Below are positions 61,294-64,000 of a stretch of DNA of 64,000 nucleotides, piece after piece. Every line of letters begins with the position of its first letter. Positions within the stretch are counted from its first letter, which is position 1. Under the pieces are notes generated by a model. That model ran no database searches. It was not told where the DNA came from and saw only the letters and a program-made list of their open reading frames with translations. The stretch comes from Acinetobacter sp. ANC 3903 (GTDB lineage: Bacteria; Pseudomonadota; Gammaproteobacteria; Pseudomonadales; Moraxellaceae), in the NCBI RefSeq assembly GCF_002135315.1, contig NZ_NEGA01000013.1, positions 34,373 to 98,372 of the forward strand, read 5' to 3'. The position numbers were made by a program, and so were the translations under genes.

Positions 61294-61905
61294 TTAAGGG
61301 ATAAGGCCTTCATCTCGCATGGCAATCTGTACCGATTGGCGTTCTGCCACTTTATTACGCAAAGCAATAATATTCTTATACGGCATTAAGTCATGTTCGA
61401 TACCATTCGACCAGTTGGTTAATACGAATAGATATGCATCTGCCGGGCCAAAGTTATCATCGACCAGATAATCGTTATCTGACTCGCCAATTGCTTTATC
61501 GATATAAGTCAATAAACGGTCGATTTCGGCGTAGGCTTTTTCTTTTGCTTCTTTTTCCAAGGGAGTACCAAAGAAAACCGCATAAGCATCATGTAATTCT
61601 GAGTTTAAATATCCCAACCATTCTAGAACTTTGGCACGCCCAAGCCCGGATGGTGGAATCAAATCTTGTTTAGGGTCGTGCTGAGCAAGGAAAGGTAAAA
61701 TGGCAACATTTTCAGTAAGGATCAAACCTGGATTAATTTCTAAAGCCGGAACATAACCTTTAGGGTTAATTTCGTAATAATCTGTGCCTTTTTCAGTTTT
61801 ATGTGTTTTTAAATCAACGCGCTCCAAGTCAAAATCAACATTAATTTCATTTAAAATAATGTGGGATGCCAAAGAACATGCACCTGGAGAATAATAAAGC
61901 TTCAT
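61294..61905 (-). CDS. Glutathione S-transferase (beta class)
   Basis: A 203-residue GST. The N-terminal thioredoxin-like domain starts MKLYYSPGACSLASHIILNE, with the beta-class Cys10 in GACSLASH, and GYVPALEINPGLILTENVAI with the cis-Pro. The C-terminal helical domain (about 90-203) follows. It conjugates or reduces electrophiles with glutathione. Beta-class GSTs are widespread in proteobacteria. It lies upstream of mdaB on the same strand but has its own terminator, so it is a separate unit. Confidence 0.92.
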   Translation of the reverse strand: MKLYYSPGACSLASHIILNEINVDFDLERVDLKTHKTEKGTDYYEINPKGYVPALEINPGLILTENVAILPFLAQHDPKQDLIPPSGLGRAKVLEWLGYLNSELHDAYAVFFGTPLEKEAKEKAYAEIDRLLTYIDKAIGESDNDYLVDDNFGPADAYLFVLTNWSNGIEHDLMPYKNIIALRNKVAERQSVQIAMRDEGLIP

Positions 61906-62108
61906 ACCTGATCCTTGTTATATATCTATTTACTGTTTTAAATTGCTTCTAACAAACTTTCAAGTGATCAAACCAGTAAATTGCAAAAAAGCGTAAATGT
62001 ATAAAAATCCCTTACCTTTTGAATATTGTATAAATCACGCATATTTTCAATTAAAACTGTTATGCATTTTTTATTAAACTTGTTTTAACATACGCATCTT
62101 TAAAATTT

Positions 62109-63560
62109 GTGAAAGCAATTAGTGTGATTAACCTGAAAAAAGAACAATGGTTTTCCAATATCCGTACTGATGTATTGGCCGGTTTGGTGGTCGGTTTAGC
62201 CTTAATTCCCGAATCCATCGCTTTTTCAGCTATCGCTGGGGTTGATCCGCAGGTAGGCTTATACGCCTCTTTCTGTATAGCAGTATCAATTGCATTTTTT
62301 GGTGGTCGTCCTGCGATGATCTCTGCTGCCACGGGTGCCATGGCTTTGCTGATGATTACCTTGGTAAAAGATCATGGGCTGCAATATTTACTGGCGGCCA
62401 CAATTTTAACCGGGATCATTCAGGTGATTGCAGCCTATTTTAAAGTGGCAAAACTGATGCGTTTTGTTTCACAGTCTGTCGTCTATGGTTTTTTGAATGC
62501 CCTCGCCATTTTGATTTTTGCTGCACAGCTGCCTGAAATCGGCAAAATGGATAGCTTAGGCTATTTATTTATGGCGCTTGGCCTTGGCATTATTTATCTG
62601 TTTCCTTATTTGCCCAAAATTGGCAAAGCCATTCCTTCACCTTTAATCTGTATTGTAGTGCTGAGTAGTTTAGCTGTTTTACTGGGTGCCAACATGCGTA
62701 GCGTCGGTGATTTAGGACAATTCCCTGATACTTTGCCGATCTTTTTGATTCCAGAAATTCCGCTGAACTTCGAAACGCTGCAAATCATCTTCCCTTATTC
62801 CATCACTCTTGCCACAGTCGGTTTACTGGAAACCATGATGACTACAACGGTGATTAATGAAGTAACTGAAGCTGACCGTCATCAGGAATGTCGCGGTCAA
62901 GGGATTGCCAATATTGTCAGTGGTTTTATGGGCGGTATGGCCGGTTGTGCCATGATTGGTCAGTCGATTATTAACGTGTCTTCTGGTGCACGTACCCGTC
63001 TGTCGACTTTGGTGGCTGGTGTATTCTTGCTCTGCCTGGTCGTTTTCTTAAAAGACTGGCTGGCTTATGTGCCGATGGCGGCATTGGTGGCCATTATGGT
63101 GATGGTAGCCTTGACCACTTTCCAATGGGGTTCAGTGAAACAGTTCCGCCAGCATCCTGTGTCATTTAATGTGGTGATGATTGCTGTGGTGATTGTGGTA
63201 CTGGCAACGCATAACCTGGCTTTAGGCGTATTGACTGGTGTGTTACTGTCTGCGCTGTTCATTATCAACAAGCTTGAAAGGGAAGTGAAAGTACAATCAA
63301 GCCTGCATAATAATCAACGCCACTATGTAATTAGCGGTCAAATCTTCTTTAGCAGTTCAGAAAAATTCTTCCAGTTTTTTGACTTTCAAGAGCAGATTGA
63401 TCAAGTCACCATTGATCTGACGCATGCGCATATTTGGGATATTACTTCGGTGAATATGCTGAATGCCGTGGTACAGAAGTTTGAAGCTAAAGGCATACAA
63501 ACCACTTTGACGGGTTTAAATGAAGCCAGCAGTACCTTGATTGACCGTGTCAGTTCTTAA
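62109..63560 (+). CDS. SulP family anion transporter with STAS domain
   Basis: A 483-residue transporter with GTG start; a second GTG five codons later is an alternative and neither has a strong Shine-Dalgarno. About 11-13 hydrophobic segments occupy residues 20-395, with [20 protein letters not shown] and [20 protein letters not shown] typical of SulP. A short STAS domain (about 400-483) follows, ending [18 protein letters not shown]. SulP proteins carry sulfate, bicarbonate or other anions; some have a linked carbonic anhydrase, which is not seen here. The substrate is open. Confidence 0.92.
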   Translation: MKAISVINLKKEQWFSNIRTDVLAGLVVGLALIPESIAFSAIAGVDPQVGLYASFCIAVSIAFFGGRPAMISAATGAMALLMITLVKDHGLQYLLAATILTGIIQVIAAYFKVAKLMRFVSQSVVYGFLNALAILIFAAQLPEIGKMDSLGYLFMALGLGIIYLFPYLPKIGKAIPSPLICIVVLSSLAVLLGANMRSVGDLGQFPDTLPIFLIPEIPLNFETLQIIFPYSITLATVGLLETMMTTTVINEVTEADRHQECRGQGIANIVSGFMGGMAGCAMIGQSIINVSSGARTRLSTLVAGVFLLCLVVFLKDWLAYVPMAALVAIMVMVALTTFQWGSVKQFRQHPVSFNVVMIAVVIVVLATHNLALGVLTGVLLSALFIINKLEREVKVQSSLHNNQRHYVISGQIFFSSSEKFFQFFDFQEQIDQVTIDLTHAHIWDITSVNMLNAVVQKFEAKGIQTTLTGLNEASSTLIDRVSS

Positions 63561-63589
63561 GTTATAAATTTGAACTGAATCTGAGAGAT

Positions 63590-63613
63590 AAAGCAGTCCA
63601 TTCAGACTGCTTT
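63590..63613 (+). terminator. Intrinsic terminator after the SulP gene
   Basis: A 9-bp stem AAAGCAGTC / GACTGCTTT with a 6-nt loop and a short T run on the plus strand. Confidence 0.85.
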
Positions 63614-63861
63614 TATTTTGAATTTTAAGTACTTAAATAAAATATCCGGCTTGATAAAGTCATATTATTAAAGATAAATCTGTTATATTGACTATTAAAT
63701 AAACAGTAATTTTAAAGCGCTTTGGCGCTTTGATATCAATGTCTGCCTTTATTTGAGGGAATACGTGATTTTTTAATGGGGAACCTCTGAAATGCAATGC
63801 ATCTTCAGCCGAAATACATTTAATGTATTCTAACCTGAATCGCGGATAAGAAATTAACTTG

Positions 63862-63920
63862 AAAAAAAGGTGGCTGAAAACCATTAGGGAGTTACCACAC
63901 CTCCTACGCCTTCAGCCACC
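63862..63920 (-). ncRNA. Structured RNA or terminator element, C4-like candidate
   Basis: On the minus strand GGTGGCTGAA and TTCAGCCACC (10-bp perfect stem) enclose 32 nt with an inner GGAG/CTCC stem and a GTGTGGTAA loop. Seven T residues follow directly (63868-63862). The long enclosed segment with a second hairpin is not typical of a plain terminator. The layout recalls phage C4 antisense RNA, but I cannot confirm it by sequence comparison. Confidence 0.35.
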
Positions 63921-64000
63921 ATGTTCGATTTTACATATTTCTTCTGCATGATCGATGACTTTTTTCAAAAATTCGAAGCAACCTATTTGCAATTCTTAAA

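Larger units (their letters stand above)
63561..64000. other. Right-edge intergenic region
   Basis: The last 440 bp contain a terminator after the SulP gene, an AAAGCGC/GCGCTTT inverted repeat (63713-63730), and a 52-nt hairpin element at 63869-63920 followed by T7 on the minus strand. No convincing protein gene is seen. A short frame on the minus strand of 74 codons lacks a Shine-Dalgarno; another of 27 codons ends within the hairpin. Confidence 0.5.

Noticed and set aside
63660..63884. A 74-codon minus-strand frame near the right edge
   Set aside because: It begins inside the structured RNA hairpin, lacks a Shine-Dalgarno and its product is not recognised.
1..64000. Integrated prophage, integron, insertion sequence or CRISPR array
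   Set aside because: No transposase, integrase, recombinase, phage structural gene or spaced repeats could be identified. The only phage-like hint is the RNA element at the right edge.

Overview
The window looks like a chromosomal segment of an Acinetobacter species. Base composition is AT-rich (roughly 40% GC by eye), the gene families are gammaproteobacterial, and several are typical of Moraxellaceae: a desC-desB-type desaturase pair with a divergent DesT/FabR regulator, CYTH-CHAD proteins, dispersed gspL/gspM, and tsaD next to rpsU and yqeY. Gene density is high. I see no insertion sequence, CRISPR array, rRNA operon or intact prophage.

Layout. 1-1.3 kb: 3' end of a DUF1615 gene and an overlapping HAD phosphatase gene. 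1.46-5.16 kb: a minor-pilin operon (pilE, fimT/U, pilV, pilW, pilX) that ends without pilY1. 5.7-8.8 kb: fatty acid desaturase, ferredoxin reductase and divergent TetR regulator. 8.8-16.1 kb: hydrolase, orphan PAAR protein, rapA, an RluA-type pseudouridine synthase, an EntB-like carrier protein with a degenerate enzyme domain, an SH3-domain protein and a GlcG/HbpS-family protein. 16.2-18.1 kb: hemL and thiE. 18.8-24.8 kb: an Mpo1-like protein, two tandem CYTH-CHAD genes, DUF3144 and a broken amidohydrolase gene. 24.9-30.7 kb: M16 protease, PhzF-like protein, glyoxalase II and small unknowns. 30.8-31.5 kb: five tRNA genes (four Leu, one Trp), partly built from 155-bp tandem units. 31.5-39.4 kb: kinase plus patatin pair, DUF815-type ATPase, and a DUF2946/TonB receptor/PepSY uptake cluster. 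39.6-45.6 kb: tsaD, rpsU, yqeY, a BepA-like protease, a 2-hydroxyacid dehydrogenase and a possible HolD. 45.7-54.7 kb: an M48-like pseudoenzyme, purF-cvpA-pyrD, gspL-gspM, sixA, gpsA and a nitroreductase. 55-64 kb: lipoprotein, RhlB-like helicase, cold-shock protein, tusA-like gene with a sigma-54-type promoter, rpoH, DUF423, thiS-thiG, mdaB-ygiN-like pair, GST and a SulP transporter. A structured, terminator-like RNA element lies at the right edge.

Most genes are core housekeeping. The points most worth checking are the unusual pilin operon with its 9-bp minisatellite, a 16-base match to the Tn5 mosaic end, the EntB-like protein lacking its catalytic Asp, the paralogous CYTH-CHAD pair in which one CHAD domain has lost its charged residues, the M48 protein without zinc ligands, the sigma-54 promoter before tusA, and the edge RNA, whose layout recalls phage C4 antisense RNA.
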